64,000 nt of DNA from Tridacna crocea (GCA_943736015.1 OX031064.1:41653361-41717360), one strand, 5' to 3'; shown: positions 22,113 to 34,236, numbered from the stretch's first letter. The notes: generated by a model from the letters alone, not told the origin. Numbers and translations are program-made.

Positions 22113-23190
22113 ATGATTCTTTATTAACACTGTTCAAAAAACATTATAGTCTTAGACTTGTTTAAATTGAAAGTATGCCTTGCAAACTTAAGTCCTCTTG
22201 AATCATACTTTCCTAGGACAGCAACATTTTAGTAACTTAGCCCTGCTTTCAACACTTTCCCAAACAAACACGGGTTATCACATGTGTTGTCAAACTCTTT
22301 TGGAAAAAAATGTTGGATAAGGAGAAATTTCTCGTTATAAGGAATTTCTTCTTTATTAAATACTTTTTCCCCACTACTAGCTAATTTTTTACCATTTTTG
22401 CAGCTTTTTAAATTGTCATCTGCCAACTCTTTGAATTTGGAAGAGTCTGATATTTGTCGTTTGGATCTGGAAAAGAGCTAAGAGAACGCTGTGCTAAGAT
22501 ATTAGATACTGTAACAGAAGACAAGTTTTGATATAGGTTCACATTCACATCAATTTCATAATTTGTTAAAAAATCTGCTGATGAAAACTGACATTTACTT
22601 ACTTGCCCTGGCTTTCTTGAAGCATTAAACATTTTTTTGCAGCGACTTTGATGATTCTTTATGAACACTGTTCACCAAACACTATAGTCTTAGACTTGTT
22701 TAAATTGAAAGCATGCCTTGCAAACTTACGTCCTCTTGAATCATACTTTCCTAGGACAGCAACATTTTAGTAACTTAGCCCTGCTTTCACCACTTTCCCA
22801 AACAAACACGGGTTATCACATGTGTGCTATCAAATTCTTATGTCAAAACATGTTGGATAAGGAGAAATTGCTCGTTATAAGCAATTTCTTCTTTATTAAA
22901 TACTTTTTTCCCACTACTAGCGAATTTTCCACCATTTTTGCAGCTTTTTAAATTGTCATCTGCCAACTCTTTGAATGTGGAAGAGTCTGATATTTGTCGT
23001 TTGGAAAAGAGATAAGAGAGCGCTCTGCTAGGGTATTAGATACTGTAACAGAAGACAAGTTCTGATATAGGTTACTATTCACATAATTTCATAATGTGTT
23101 AAAAAATCTGCTGATGAAAACTGACATTTACTTACTTGCCCTGGCTTTCTTGAAGCATTAAACAAATTTTTTTGCGGCGACTTTCATGCT
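22113..23190 (+). repeat. 538-bp direct tandem duplication
   Basis: 22113-22650 and 22651-23190 align end to end with high identity, from CACTGTTCA and ACTATAGTCTTAGACTTGTT to GCCCTGGCTTTCTTGAAGCA. Small differences include a one-base change in ATGTGTTGTC/ATGTGTGCTATC. Each unit holds a strongly diverged MITE-A-like segment (GTTGGATAAGGAGAAAT, CATCTGCCAACTCTTTGAAT). Confidence 0.88.
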
Positions 23191-23295
23191 TTGCATCAAC
23201 TTTTTCTTGTTATGTAATGTTCTGTTTTGCGAAAGTCTACAGTAGCACAAAACCAATTGTAGTCGTAAAGTGCCGTCTCGGAATAGAAATAATTA
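23191..23295 (-). repeat. MITE-B fragment
   Basis: GTTCTGTTTTGCGAAAGTCTACAG and GTAAAGTGCCGTCTCGG are MITE-B words without the outer ends. Confidence 0.45.
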
Positions 23296-23515
23296 GGCGG
23301 TTTTTTGATGTTGTAAGTATTAATAGAACAAAAATAGTATCGTATTGCAATTTCGTAGTTTAAGAATGAATTAAAAAGCCAGTTTAAGGCGAAGTAACGT
23401 TAGAAAGATTCCTTGTTAACCTAACATCCCTAAAAAAACGAAATTCCCACTATCCATGTCCTAACTCGAAAAACTATTAAAAATATAGTCGCGCGCTTCT
23501 GCGCGGCGACTAAAA
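23296..23515 (-). repeat. Repeat H, inverted copy
   Basis: Reverse complement of 18397-18630. It ends with a hairpin AGTCGCGCGCTTCTGCGCGG then CGACT, whose arms are about 10 bp, immediately followed by AAAA. It sits inside what reads as a disrupted MITE-B (fragments on both sides), suggesting insertion. Confidence 0.72.
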
Positions 23516-23615
23516 ACGGAAAGTGTTGTTTAGGATAAGCCTGTGCGGTCTACGCAGGCTGATCCGAAAGACTCTTTACGCAAATATCCCAATGTCCTTT
23601 TCTACGTGTTACAGG
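23516..23615 (+). repeat. MITE-B fragment
   Basis: AAAGTGTTGTTTAGGATAAGCCTGTGC, CTACGCAGGCTGATCC and AATGTCCTTTTCTACGTGTT match the right half of MITE-B. Confidence 0.6.
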
Positions 23616-25463
23616 GCATAATTGTCCTGCAATAACACTGCGAAGCGTAAACTTCATTTTTACCAAACGGATGAAATGATTTATTTTCCTTATTCTCATG
23701 TTAAATAATCAACCCGTTATGGTAAAACATGAATAATAAGGAAGTTTTCGATAAATTTGAATAAAGATCGGGTTACAGTTTGATATTGTATTCATTTTAT
23801 TTGATTAACATTTTCGAAATCTATTTTTGTATTTTGTGAATATATTTGACATGCCGGTCGAATTACTCCTTTACCACTCAACCCACGAGTTTAAAAAAAA
23901 AATCTGAAGAGAGACCTTCTAAAAACATCCTTGGAAAAGGAAAAACAAGGTAAAGGAAAATGCTTTCAATGTTTTTGGAAGTTTTCTTTTTCATTGTCAT
24001 TAAAACTCGCCATTGTTTTATAAAGGATTACTAAGATGTTGGAGAAGGTAGATCGAAGATCAGACTGCAAGTTCTGTGTAATTTGATCTTGGTCTATACG
24101 ATCCGTTTCAATATCTGACTTAAATTGAATAGAATCATATTTTCTGCTGTCAGTTTGACAGAAGTTAATACAATGATCACAATTTTAAAACCAGTTTCAA
24201 TCGGATCTACAGGGTTCTTTCATAGGAAAGGCCTAAATATACAACACACACGCTCAACGCATACCATACAGTCATTCGGCATACTTCGTGTGATGGGAGC
24301 CATTCCCTCGGTTGTATCTGGTGGATTAATATGCAGCAGATCGGTACATTTATCGCCCGGAAATACACCGGTTTACCATTCTGAAAATTGTGAGGCTTCT
24401 CTTACAAAAAAGAAAACTTGAGTTCCAATTTTCTATCAAAATATTTCTAACTATATTTCAGTTGACAAACAGTTCGTACATTCATTTTCTTAACGTGTTT
24501 TATCAATTCCGATTGAAGTTTTCACCGACAGATTGATAGATCTGAAAAAACTTCATCAAAGTTGTATATGCTAACAACTGACATTGGTGCGCCATGTATC
24601 AGATCACGTGATTCGCAGTTCAAATAGAAAACGAACGTTATACGGATAAGGTTAGATGTAGGTAAGGAATCGGCCGAGTTGTAACGAGTGACCATACAAT
24701 GTGCACAAAGTCTATCTTTAAACAATAGATAAGCTTTAGGTACTCATAGTTCTACAGATGAGAGTAATCTCAAGCTGGACTTGCAGGCTAATGATTTCAA
24801 CTTATTATTTCAATTAGAGGCTAAATGCTCTGTGACGGAAAAATGGACGTCATGTTGAACAATTGGTGTGATTCGATGTGTGCAAGTCGAATTAATTGTT
24901 GAATGAAACATTTCATACAGTACATGTCATTATCGACTGTTAAATGGTATAAATGATTTTGTTATAACTTCGTTAACAATAATTATACTTTAGACACATT
25001 TGAACGTCTTACATAATATTATGAAACACCCAATACTAACGCAATTTCAGATTTCATTGTTGCAAGATCAGACTAAAAGTCCTGCTGATTCTGATCTTCA
25101 TCGTAACTGCTTGAAGAAAAAAGATAAAGTTGTTTTCAGCATTTTAAATGTTTAAAGTTTGGCCTCGGAGCTTTCTTTCATTGCTGTGTAAATGTATTAT
25201 ACACAAGGGAAGATTGATGTTCTTCATATAACGACAAAAAGGAACTTGTGTAATAGGGTACGTGCAATAATCCTTCCAGCAACCAGACCCATGTCGAAAC
25301 TGAAAATTAAAGATTTCACTAAACAAGGGGATGGTATTTGTTCAGTCTGATCTTGATCTACACCGTCCACAAAAAGGCCATGGTTTCATCAATGAACCTA
25401 AAAAGATGAAAGCCCTCAATATTTCTAACGAAAATATAAACAAGCCATACTCTGTGGAAAGTG
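23616..25463. other. No gene; decayed MITE-A at 23868-24030
   Basis: 23868-24030 shows CTCCTTTACCACTCAACCC and a worn core. The 98-codon plus frame at 24125-24421 begins after a run of stops and has no recognisable domain; I do not call it a gene. The rest is AT-rich. Confidence 0.4.
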
Positions 25464-25687
25464 ATAACTTTTTACCAAACGACAAAACTGTATACTTGTC
25501 CAAACTGAAAGCATTTGCAGACGACAAGAAAAAACCTGACTCAAAAATTGTAACTACAGAAGAGACGAAAACCCTGTGGGAAAACAAGAAAATGCTGGTT
25601 ACCAGCATTTTCTCCATTTCCCACAATGTTTTCAGAAGGTTTTCTTCCTCAGGGTCGTTAAAACTATGGATTGTTTGGTAAAGGTAA
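25464..25687 (+). repeat. MITE-A copy
   Basis: ATAACTTTTTACCAAACGAC at the left and TTTGGTAAAGGTAAT at the right; both TTAA sites are mutated. The centre ATGCTGGTTACCAGCAT is intact. Confidence 0.78.
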
Positions 25688-25946
25688 TCCGCACAGGCTG
25701 ACCTAGATCGAAACCTCTTGTTATAGCTCAGTTTTCTACTTCATGATTCTGGGAGTTTCTGGACAAATTGGTATAATGGTTCACGGGGGTACATTGAGCG
25801 CCTTTGGTTAGAGCGCCCCTTAGATATACGAAACCTAAACGTGCATTAACGATTGAAAATATAATCAGTCTGCACAGATAAATTCATTCTGTTGAATAAA
25901 TCTTTAATAAGTCCCTCCCTTGGACTAAAAATTGATAGCTGATATG
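25688..25946. other. No gene recognised
   Basis: Short unique-looking interval with no supported feature. Confidence 0.4.
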
Positions 25947-27024
25947 TTTTTTAGCTCCATTGGCCGAAGGCCAGCGGGCTTATGTCATGGCACGGTGTCC
26001 GTCGTGCGTCCGTCCGTGCGTCGCGTTAACTTTTATTTCAAACATCTTCTGTCTGACACTACCCGTCCAATTTTGATGAAACATCACAGAAATGATCCTG
26101 CCATGGTCCTCTTCAGAATTCCATGAAAGAATTTGATTCCTTCTAAAACTCTGGTTGCCATGGCAACAAAACTAAAACATATGGAAAATCTTGGAAAATC
26201 TTCTTGTCTGAAACCATGAGGTCTAGGGCTACCATGTAGCTTTATCTAGTTGATCTCTACCAAATTCCTTCAAATAATAGCCCTGGGGTCAAAACTGGCT
26301 CCGCACCGGGGGTCACAAGTTTTACATGGGCTCATATAGGGAAAACTTTAAAATCCTTCTGGTACCTAGCCGTACGGCCTTAGGCTACCAAATTGGCATG
26401 TATCTTTATCAAGTGGTTGTCTATCAAGAGTGCCCAAATTATAGCTCTTGGGTCAAATTTGGCCCGGCCTCGGGGTTCATAAGTTTTACATGGGCTTATA
26501 TAAGGGAAACTTTAAACATCTTCTTGTACCTAGCCGTAAGGCCTAGGATTACCAAATTCTGCATGCAGTTTTATCTAGTGGGTCTCTTCGGGTCAACTTT
26601 GTCCCCATACCAGGGTTCACAAGTTTTACATGAGTTTTTGTGGTGAAAACTTTATTTGTCATCTTGTTACTAATCATAATAAAGACTAGAGCTACTGAAT
26701 TTAGCTCTGTCTCATGGGTCTCATGTTTTTACACGGCCTTTTATTGAGAAAACTTTGAAAATCTTCTTGTTTATAACCACAGATTCTAGACATGTATCAC
26801 TTGGTATGGGGCTTAATCTTGTGGACCTCCACCAGGATTCAAGTAATTATATCTTTACAGTCAAAATTGGCCTTGCCACGGGGTCATAACTTTCTCGTAG
26901 GATTTTATAGGTAAAATTTTGTATGTCTTCAAGTTTGAAACCAATTCGCCAAATACTGTAATATCTTATTTTTTTATCTATAAGCCAGTAGATTAATATA
27001 GGCCAATCATCGCCCTCTTGTTTT
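25947..27024 (+). mobile_element. AGCTC-head element, TGGCC variant
   Basis: Head TTTTTTAGCTCCATTGGCCG with a TGGCC-GAA-GGCCA hairpin, then GTGTCCGTCGTGCGTCCGTC. The body has diverged internal repeats (about 130-140 bp) marked by TTTTACATGGGCTCATAT and CTTCTTGTACCTAGCCGT words. The tail is CATCGCCCTCTTGTTTTGG. No protein. The layout matches the other four elements of this group. Confidence 0.65.
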
Positions 27025-27220
27025 GGTTTTGCACGATCCTGTTTGTTCATTTATTCATTTATCCATTTATCTAGAATTCTATATACTATTAAGCAGAGGG
27101 TGTAATTTCACAAGCCTTTTTGTTTGATTTCTATATGTGCATCCTACTGATAATTATAGATACATTTACAAAGTAGAAATGAACATAAAAAGATGAAAAT
27201 TTTCTTTAAAACATTTCATT

Positions 27221-27407
27221 CCTTCACAAGCACCTGAGTTCTTCCACAAGAATCTGAATTCCTCCAAAAGCATCTGAATTCCACCACTCATACAAGCAAC
27301 TGAATTTCCTCGACAAGTAATTGAACTGCCCAGCAAACATCTGAATTTCCCCACAAACCCCTGAATTCTACCACAAACACCTGATTCCCCTCACAAACAC
27401 CTAATTT
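27221..27407 (-). repeat. Degenerate minisatellite, unit about 20-25 bp
   Basis: Eight to nine loose copies of a word like CCACAAACACCTGAATTCC. On the minus strand this gives short frames rich in repeated Gly/Glu/Phe that look like a repeat protein but are not supported as coding. Confidence 0.7.
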
Positions 27408-28813
27408 TTTTCGACCAGAATATGTCACATGCGACGTATACCTTAGATCAGGCTGCACATTTTGTTCAATCTGACCTGAACATTCATCTTGTGCCACAAA
27501 CAAAAAAGGATGATGCTTAAACGAAGACACCAGTACAGATGTGATAATTAACCGTGAAAAATCCATTAGGACCAATCTATGTGACACCTTTTATTACACT
27601 GTTTAGAAAATAATCAAGGGACATCACAGAATGACCCTTACAACAATGTGAAGTGTCAACTTTTTCAGGCTTCTCCAACAATGGTGAGTTTAAAAGGTAG
27701 ACTGCCAAAGAATTTGCTGTCTAAATCCATTTTTCTTGCGTAATTGTTCTGATATACAGTCTGTTTTCGACATGGTTTTGTGAATGATGCAAAATCAAAA
27801 AAACCGAAACAGGAAATTGACGAAGTTTATTGTTATATGGCGAATTTCAAATAAGATTTGTTTTATTAATTTGCCATGGTGGCAAATTATCTTGCAAATA
27901 ATTGTAATTCTTTATTTAGCAAATAAGTCTGAGAAAAGGAAACAATAATAGAATTTAGATTTAAAAAAAAAAAACAGAAAGAAGACCACTGGACAAGATC
28001 ATACGACTTCAAAACCCGGCAAGAACGTCAAATGACCGTCATGTAAAACAATGAGGTTTCTACGCGGCGGTTGTTTTACTTGTTTGTTTACATGTACTAA
28101 AATATATTGATATTATAAGCCAATAACCTATTTGAAAACATTGATTCAGATTTCTCCTGGCTTCTTTTCAAAAGAAGCCAACTTGTCCTAAACTCTGTCC
28201 GCGTCAAACGTTACCATCAAACCGGTCGCAAAAACCAAGCATTGTTTGGTAAAGGGTGAAGAACGTACAGTCTGATCTTGATTTTTATCTTTTGTAACAG
28301 TTTTTGCCTTTGGACGAGCCTGATTTTTTGCGACTGGTAAAAAGTTGAATTTGAAAAGGCACGCTTTGTAAAAACGCGGTTTAAGGATTTTTTCGTATTG
28401 ATATAATGCAGATTGTTGCATAGTATGGATTCATTTTGTTTACAGCGCTGAAGCATGAGGTAGAACAATCCTCTGCATGCAACATTAATTGCGAGAAGTT
28501 TCGGTCATAGTAGCTCACTGCTTTTTCACAGAGACGGAATAATGTGATCAACAAACCTAATCAGTCCTTGGACAGAATAAGGTAGAGCCGGGTTACAATC
28601 AAATCTTTGCTTTTTAAGCTCGTCTCTCGCTGGAAGAGTTCGTATTTTATCCATGAGGTTTCCGACGGCAGATTTTACCTGTAAATATAGCAACCAATAA
28701 AAATGACCGTCAGATAACACAATAGTGATGTGTTAGTGTCAGGTATCAGGGCCATTTAGCGCATCTATCTTGTCATCTTTATTCACACTTTACCCTTCCC
28801 CTTTTAAAAGGGG
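27408..28813. other. No gene; MITE-A end fragment at 28230-28256
   Basis: The MITE-A 3' end CCAAGCATTGTTTGGTAAAG occurs alone at about 28236. No coding frame is convincing. Confidence 0.4.
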
Positions 28814-29036
28814 CTTAAACACTTAACCGCAACAAAAAATGTTAGATTTATCCAAATTTGAAAGCTTGCAGACAAGAAATTGCGAATAATATTCTGGAAC
28901 TTGTCCTTAAAGGGGAGAGAATTTCGTGGGAAAAGGGAAAAAAATCTGATTACCTGCATTTTTCCTTTTTTCCGCAATTTTCAAAGGTGTTTTCATCTGA
29001 GTCGTTAAAACTCGGGGTTGTACGAAGAAGGGTAAA
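28814..29036 (+). repeat. Decayed MITE-A copy
   Basis: CTTAAACACTTAACCGCAAC, AGATTTATCCAAATTTGAAAGC and a worn core (GTGGGAAAAGGGAAAAAAATC, GATTACCTGCAT) end in AGAAGGGTAAA. Confidence 0.6.
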
Positions 29037-29416
29037 TGCATTCTTTTATTGTGCATTATACCAAATATGTAGATGGTCTCTCGATATGGTTTCATTAAGT
29101 CTAAAGTCCTGTTGAATGATGAGATAAAATGGCCCCTTGACATACACGAAAGTTGCCGATAGGAGAAAGTTTCGACCCCGTCTGGCTGACTTAATTCTGC
29201 AGTTGATTATTAATCGCTTCTTTAGCTTTTGTTCAAAGTTTACAAACGTATGCTGAAAATGGTCTTAAGATGTAGAAATAACCAACTGCAACGCAATGAA
29301 CAAAATTTTGGCACACAGGCCTTGATGCAGAATCAAGGATAGATATTGTATAGTCAGGACCGACGGCACATTTTGTGCTGTTTTGTGCCGTCAGATCTTG
29401 GATCTACCATGACTGC
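29037..29416. other. No gene; short hairpin near 29360
   Basis: A small hairpin of the GACGGCACA/TGTGCCGTC type lies at about 29362-29393. Nothing else is supported. Confidence 0.4.
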
Positions 29417-29593
29417 TCAACCCTTTGCCAAACAATCCCTTGTTTTTACGGGTCTAGAATAGTAGCCTTTAGAAAACATTGTTTTCTACCCTATCATAGA
29501 CAGAAATTATCTTTTCAGCAAGAGTTGAATTGTCGTCTGCAAATGCTTTCAATTCGGTCTAGTCCAAAAGTTTGTCGTTTGGGAAAGGGTTAA
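29417..29593 (-). repeat. MITE-A copy lacking its central hairpin
   Basis: TCAACCCTTTGCCAAACAATC at the left and GTTTGGGAAAGGGTTAA at the right. GAAAACATTGTTTTCTACCC joins the two sides, so exactly the central palindrome has been removed. Confidence 0.8.
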
Positions 29594-29655
29594 GCTCCTT
29601 GATGCGGTGGAAGGGTGAACAGAATGTTCCTTGATAATATTCTAAAACGCCTTAT

Positions 29656-29835
29656 TTAACCTTAAGATTACGAAGCACGACTTTCTGTCTGTTTGAGGAC
29701 AATGTGGATCAAGATCAGACTGCACAGAACATGCAGTCTGATCTTTGATCTGCACTGTCCGATAAGGAGACACTCTATCTTCCTGAATAAAATAAGTATA
29801 AAATAATATTCAGGTTTTCATTAGAAACTTTCATG
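29656..29835 (+). repeat. MITE-D copy
   Basis: TTAACCTTAAG, a worn GCACGAC, then the palindrome GATCAAGATCAGACTGCACAG/GAACATGCAGTCTGATCTTTG followed by GCACTGTCCGATAAGGAGA. Copies at 42691 and 56770 carry the same order. Confidence 0.7.
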
Positions 29836-30567
29836 TAACTTACCTAGAAGGTTAAGGAGGGTTTAGACGTGGCGGAGGTTAACTTTTAATTCATTCAGTT
29901 TCCCCGTGTCCGAGTCTAAATGCTTGTTTAAGACTAAATGATATGTAATACAGTTATAAACCACGAATTTCTATCTTCAACCACCAATACATGCTACTAT
30001 CTGAGACGGGCCCTTAAGTTGTCGGTATTTAAAAAAATACGTTCTGTTTGGCAGTTTCAACAACGGCTACCAGATTGTGTTAAATTTTCGAAACGACAAA
30101 AGTTTACACTTTTCTAAATTTGAAAAGTATATTGAAAAAATACAAGAAAATTGAGTGTGACATAAATGATTGAACGTGTATCTAAACGGCTGAAAAACTT
30201 GTCGGACATATTACAAGGAAAAAAAATGATGGTTAACCAGCATTTTCACCTTTTCCAAGAATGTTTTCAAACAGATTCCCTTCGCTGATCGTCAGATAGT
30301 TTTGCACAGGGTTTATGAATACGGATTTACCGTTCGTCAGGGTCATGAATGAGTAAAAACATGTTACTACAAATAAAGTAAAGTGTTGCAGAGGTGTGTA
30401 AAAGAGTTTCTGCGTTGAAAGTGGATTTTTTATTCTGTACAAGTAAATATTAACAGAAGCATACGTTGTAAAAAGTGGTTAGATAGTCGGATATAACATA
30501 CTCGGATATGACTGTTATGGTATTATAATTTTACAGAATTGTGGATTACACTATTTTCAAAGATAGA
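29836..30567. repeat. Decayed MITE-A at 30079-30315, otherwise nothing
   Basis: AACGACAAAAGTTTACACTT and TGATGGTTAACCAGCATTTT mark a worn MITE-A copy. Flanking sequence is AT-rich without features. Confidence 0.45.
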
Positions 30568-30795
30568 TTAACCCATTACCAAACGACAATATGTTAGACT
30601 GGTCCAAATTGAAAACGATTGCAGACGACAAAATAAAAGTGACTGAAAATTTCAAATTGTTTTGTGAAGGGTAGAAAACATTGTGGGAAAAGGAGAAAAT
30701 GCTGGTTACTAGCATTTTCTCCTTTTCCCACAATATTTTCTAAAGGCTTCTTTCTCAGGGGCGTCAAAAGTAGGGATTGTGTGGTAATGGGTAGT
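30568..30795 (+). repeat. MITE-A copy, CCCATT subtype
   Basis: TTAACCCATTACCAAACGAC at the left and GTGTGGTAATGGGTAGT at the right. The centre ATGCTGGTTACTAGCAT has one mismatch. Confidence 0.82.
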
Positions 30796-31489
30796 GTGAG
30801 TTAGCTAACCCTATGTGCCTGCTGTGGATTTGGACGGTAAATCTTTCGTTGCGAAAGCCAGACCATATCAGCTTTGATGAAGAGAGCAGCTAAAAATTAG
30901 ACCGTATTTGTAAGTCTCTCGTCTGCATTCTTCGATTTTTAGCAAGACTTGTTGGACTGTAAGGTCTTTAAATTGAAAAAAAAATGTTTTTTTGAGAGAA
31001 AACTTAACCTTTATCCTGTTGCATAACTAAAATAAAATTTTCAATTCGATATTGATAACTCAATTATTGCTGTTTCAAAGTCATGTTTAAGAAAATAATA
31101 TCTCCGTGTTGGACTGTCCGCTAAAGGTCAGCTAGTCGCGCTTAGGAGCCAAAGAATTGATGCATTTATTGCCCAAAAATCTTGATCTTAAATATTTATG
31201 TGAAGAGTGCATTCAAGGTTTTGGCACATGTACATGAACAAACTTATGTAATTTTACCCTTTCAGTGCGATAGACAAAAACAGCAGATTTTACGGGCGGC
31301 ATAGATTCAGAACAGACTGCACAAAACGTCCGCTTGTTAGCTTGTAAAGTGTAAGTTTCGGCGGGCTGTGTATCAGCCTCGTTGAAAAAAGGCAGAGTTT
31401 ATGTACTGTGTAATTAATGGATAAATGAAAACAAGTCGAAAACCTTCTTTCTCGGGAAACAAGGAATATTTTGGTATGGAAACTGTGAT
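30796..31489. other. No gene recognised
   Basis: AT-rich sequence without supported features. A worn MITE-D-like phrase lies near 31290-31330 (ACAGACTGCAC...). Confidence 0.4.
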
Positions 31490-31955
31490 GATATAGAGGA
31501 TATTTGTTTTCTTTCGGTGACAGATCAAGATTTATTTCATCGAATGGACACCATCGGTAATATTTTCACGAGCTGCGCCACTCGTAAAAATATTACTGAT
31601 GGTGTCCACTCGATGAAATAAATTTTGATCTTTCACTGAAAAAAACAAATATTCTATTTATTTTATGCTTTTAACCCTTTCTGGGAGGAGCTTTATCAAA
31701 TTCAGTACAGTTCTTTTCCCTTATTTCCCGTGGTGTACCCCTCCCCCCCCCCCCCCCCCCCCCGCATAGCAACGTTAAATCAAGCGCGAGAAATGTACGG
31801 TATATGACGTCATATTTCCCATCTGGTTGTTTACGTAGCCAACAAGAACGTGAAAATCGGTGTTTTCACTGGTGCTACCAGTGTAAGATCGAAAAATACT
31901 TTCACTGCTGTTTCTCGATATCCTACTGGGAAGTATGAAATAATATGTTTTACCA
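31490..31955 (+). repeat. MITE-E copy
   Basis: ATATAGAGGATATTTGTTTT, then a long hairpin centred on CACGAGCTGCGCCACTCG, the TTCTGGGAGGAGCTTTATCA block, a 21-base C run at 31743-31763, and a GACGTCATATTTCCCATC block. Matches 32041-32500 closely. Confidence 0.78.
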
Positions 31956-32040
31956 ACCAGTTGTTATATTTATTTGAACCATGCTCTGTAAAAAAGGGGA
32001 CTTAAAGGTGGGTATCTAGATTTTTCAGATCTCGTAAAAA

Positions 32041-32504
32041 ATATATAGAGGATATTTGTTTTTTTCGGTGAAAGATCGAAATTTATTTCATCGAGTGGAC
32101 ACCATCGGTAATATTTTCACGAGTGGCGCAGCCACGAGTGAAAATATTACCGACGGTGTTCACGAGATGAGATAAATTTCGATCTTTCATCGAAAAAAAC
32201 AAATATTCTATTTATTTCATACTTTTTACCCTTTCTGGGAGGAGCTTTATCAAAATTCAGTGCAATTCTTTTCCCTTATTCCCCGTGGCGTACCCCTCCA
32301 GCATAGCAACGTTACGTCAAGCGCGAGAAATATATGGTATATGACGTCATATTTCCCATCTGGTTGTTAGACACGCGCAATTTACCTAGGTGACGAGAAC
32401 GTGAAAATCGGTATTTTCACAGGTGATACCAGTGTAAGATCGAAAAATATTTTCACTGCTATTTCTCGATATCCTACCGGAAAGCATGAAATAAATATGT
32501 ATCA
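32041..32504 (+). repeat. MITE-E copy with intact 157-bp hairpin
   Basis: The hairpin spans about 32051-32207 with its apex at GTGGC-GCA-GCCAC (32123-32135). Arms include CATCGAGTGGACACCATCGG and its near complement. Downstream blocks match 31490-31955. The 65-codon frame at 32401 lies inside this repeat. Confidence 0.78.
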
Positions 32505-32770
32505 CGGAAATTTATATGAAAAAAAAATGCAAATCATCAATAATAAGAATCATAAAATTGGGAAAAAATTGATGGTGTTCCCTTTAAAGGCTACGTAGCT
32601 TCTTAAGGTATTTTTAGATTTCACACCAGAAATTAAAAAAAAAAGACATTGTGGGAATGTCAGGTGACTGGCATTTTACCAATGACGCTTAAGTTCCATA
32701 ACATAACAAACATGTAATTATTTCCCATATTGTCATTTTCTGACGCTATGTTTGAAACTTCGATAAACCA
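32505..32770 (+). repeat. MITE-C copy, partial
   Basis: AAATCATCAATAATAAGAATC, GGCTACGTAGCTTCTTAAGG, CATTGTGGGAATGTCAGGTG and TTCCATAACATAACAAACAT match the fuller copies at 53340 and 58116. Confidence 0.7.
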
Positions 32771-32827
32771 CGATAGAAAGAAAATCAATTCTTAATTATA
32801 AGAAATAAATTAGGTGACAGCGAAAGG

Positions 32828-33211
32828 GTTAACCCTACACTAAAAAATTATACGACTCTTAGGAAGAAGACCTTCATTAAACATTGTGGATAAAGGAGAA
32901 GCTTTCCACTTTGGTTACTTTCTATTTTTTCTACACTGTTTTCTAAAAACTCAACGTTCAGAAATCGTGCATTTGAGCGACATTAACTCTTTCCCAAAAC
33001 GATTAAATTTTAACCAGTCCAAATAGAAAGCACTCGCAGACGACCAAATAAACATAACTCAAAAGTTGAAATGTGTGTCCAGCAGGGTTAAAAACATTGT
33101 GGGAAAAGGAGAAAATGCTGGTTACCAGCATTTTATCCTTTTCCCACAAAGTTTTCAAATAGCTTCTACTTCAGGGTCATAAAAAACAGGGATTGTGTGG
33201 CAAAGGGTTAA
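32828..33211. repeat. Decayed MITE-A, then full MITE-A
   Basis: 32828-32982 is a worn minus-oriented copy (TTAACCCTACACTAAA, AAACATTGTGGATAAAGGAG). 32983-33211 is a full plus-oriented copy (TTAACTCTTTCCCAAAACGA to TGTGGCAAAGGGTTAA) with an intact centre. Confidence 0.78.
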
Positions 33212-33756
33212 ATTCTACTTTCAGCAAATACAATAGATTTGGTCCGGTCTTAAATTTTATCGTTTGATGAAAATGTCTTCGGAACTACCACGTGACCAAT
33301 TTATCTGATTCTCACAAATATCCTGGGACTTAATTATAGAAGCGAAAACAATGATATCCAAAAATCGGGAGTAAATCGACATTCTCAATAAAGTTCACAG
33401 ACATTTCTCTTTGCACGGTGTTCATTTCAGTTGTCCGCATAATAAACCCATCTCTAGTCTCGTTTTGGAAAGTAAATGACGGGAAGCTGTCATTGTTGAC
33501 TTTCCCAAACCCCGCGAAATTACAGTAGTATATAGAATTTCTTTATCGGCTACTATACGGTGTTATAGAACAGCCATAACTCATCAGACTTTGGTGGTAA
33601 ATATTTTTCGTGATTATATTCGGAAATTTCGCTTCGTTTATGGTAAAAATAATATGATGCTTTCCCCATCACTGCGTTAAACGGCCACCATTTACTAAGT
33701 GTTACTCAGATTTAGCTCAGTAGAAAATTTATGAAATGATCTTCTTTCTATTGTGG
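33212..33756. other. No gene recognised
   Basis: No supported coding frame or repeat end. Confidence 0.4.
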
Positions 33757-33880
33757 TTTATCGTTCAATAAACCACAGTTGTGAGTTATGAGGCACTGTA
33801 AATAATCCTCGAGGGCGATAATGCGAGTCATTTATTCATTGCTCCTCAAAACTCACAACGTGGTTTATTGAACGATAAAT
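33757..33880. repeat. Inverted repeat, arms about 37 bp
   Basis: TTTATCGTTCAATAAACCAC...GTTGTGAGTT at the left is inverted as AACTCACAACGTGGTTTATT...GAACGATAAA at the right, with a 50-bp spacer. MITE-like, single copy in this window. Confidence 0.75.
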
Positions 33881-34236
33881 CAGGATAAAAACAAGATTAT
33901 TTCAATTCTAACATGACCAACTCTATTGAATAACTCATTAACTTACTTTATACAGAATGACGTCACTCTGCATGGTATGTCGCAGATTTTTTCACGCTTT
34001 CCTTGCACTGTGTTTATAGAAATGAATTGTCATGTTAGAATATTATATAAACATTTTCATGATACATCTAAACTTATTTTCCACAGTCTTCAGCCAGTGT
34101 TTAACCTATTTAGCTAATCCTTATTTTATGCATAACGGGCTGCGATGTTATACAGATTACAACGGAAAGAAAACGCTCATCGTCGATTCACTCGAAATCC
34201 CCGTAACTACAGCTTGTAACTAGATGATCGATTTAG
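33881..34236. other. No gene recognised
   Basis: Short frames only. Near 34201 the phrase CGTAACTACAGCTTGTAAC repeats part of the hairpin that follows. Confidence 0.4.

Noticed and set aside
24125..24421. 98-codon plus frame
   Set aside because: No recognisable family, no conserved-looking motif and no neighbouring coding exon or splice context.
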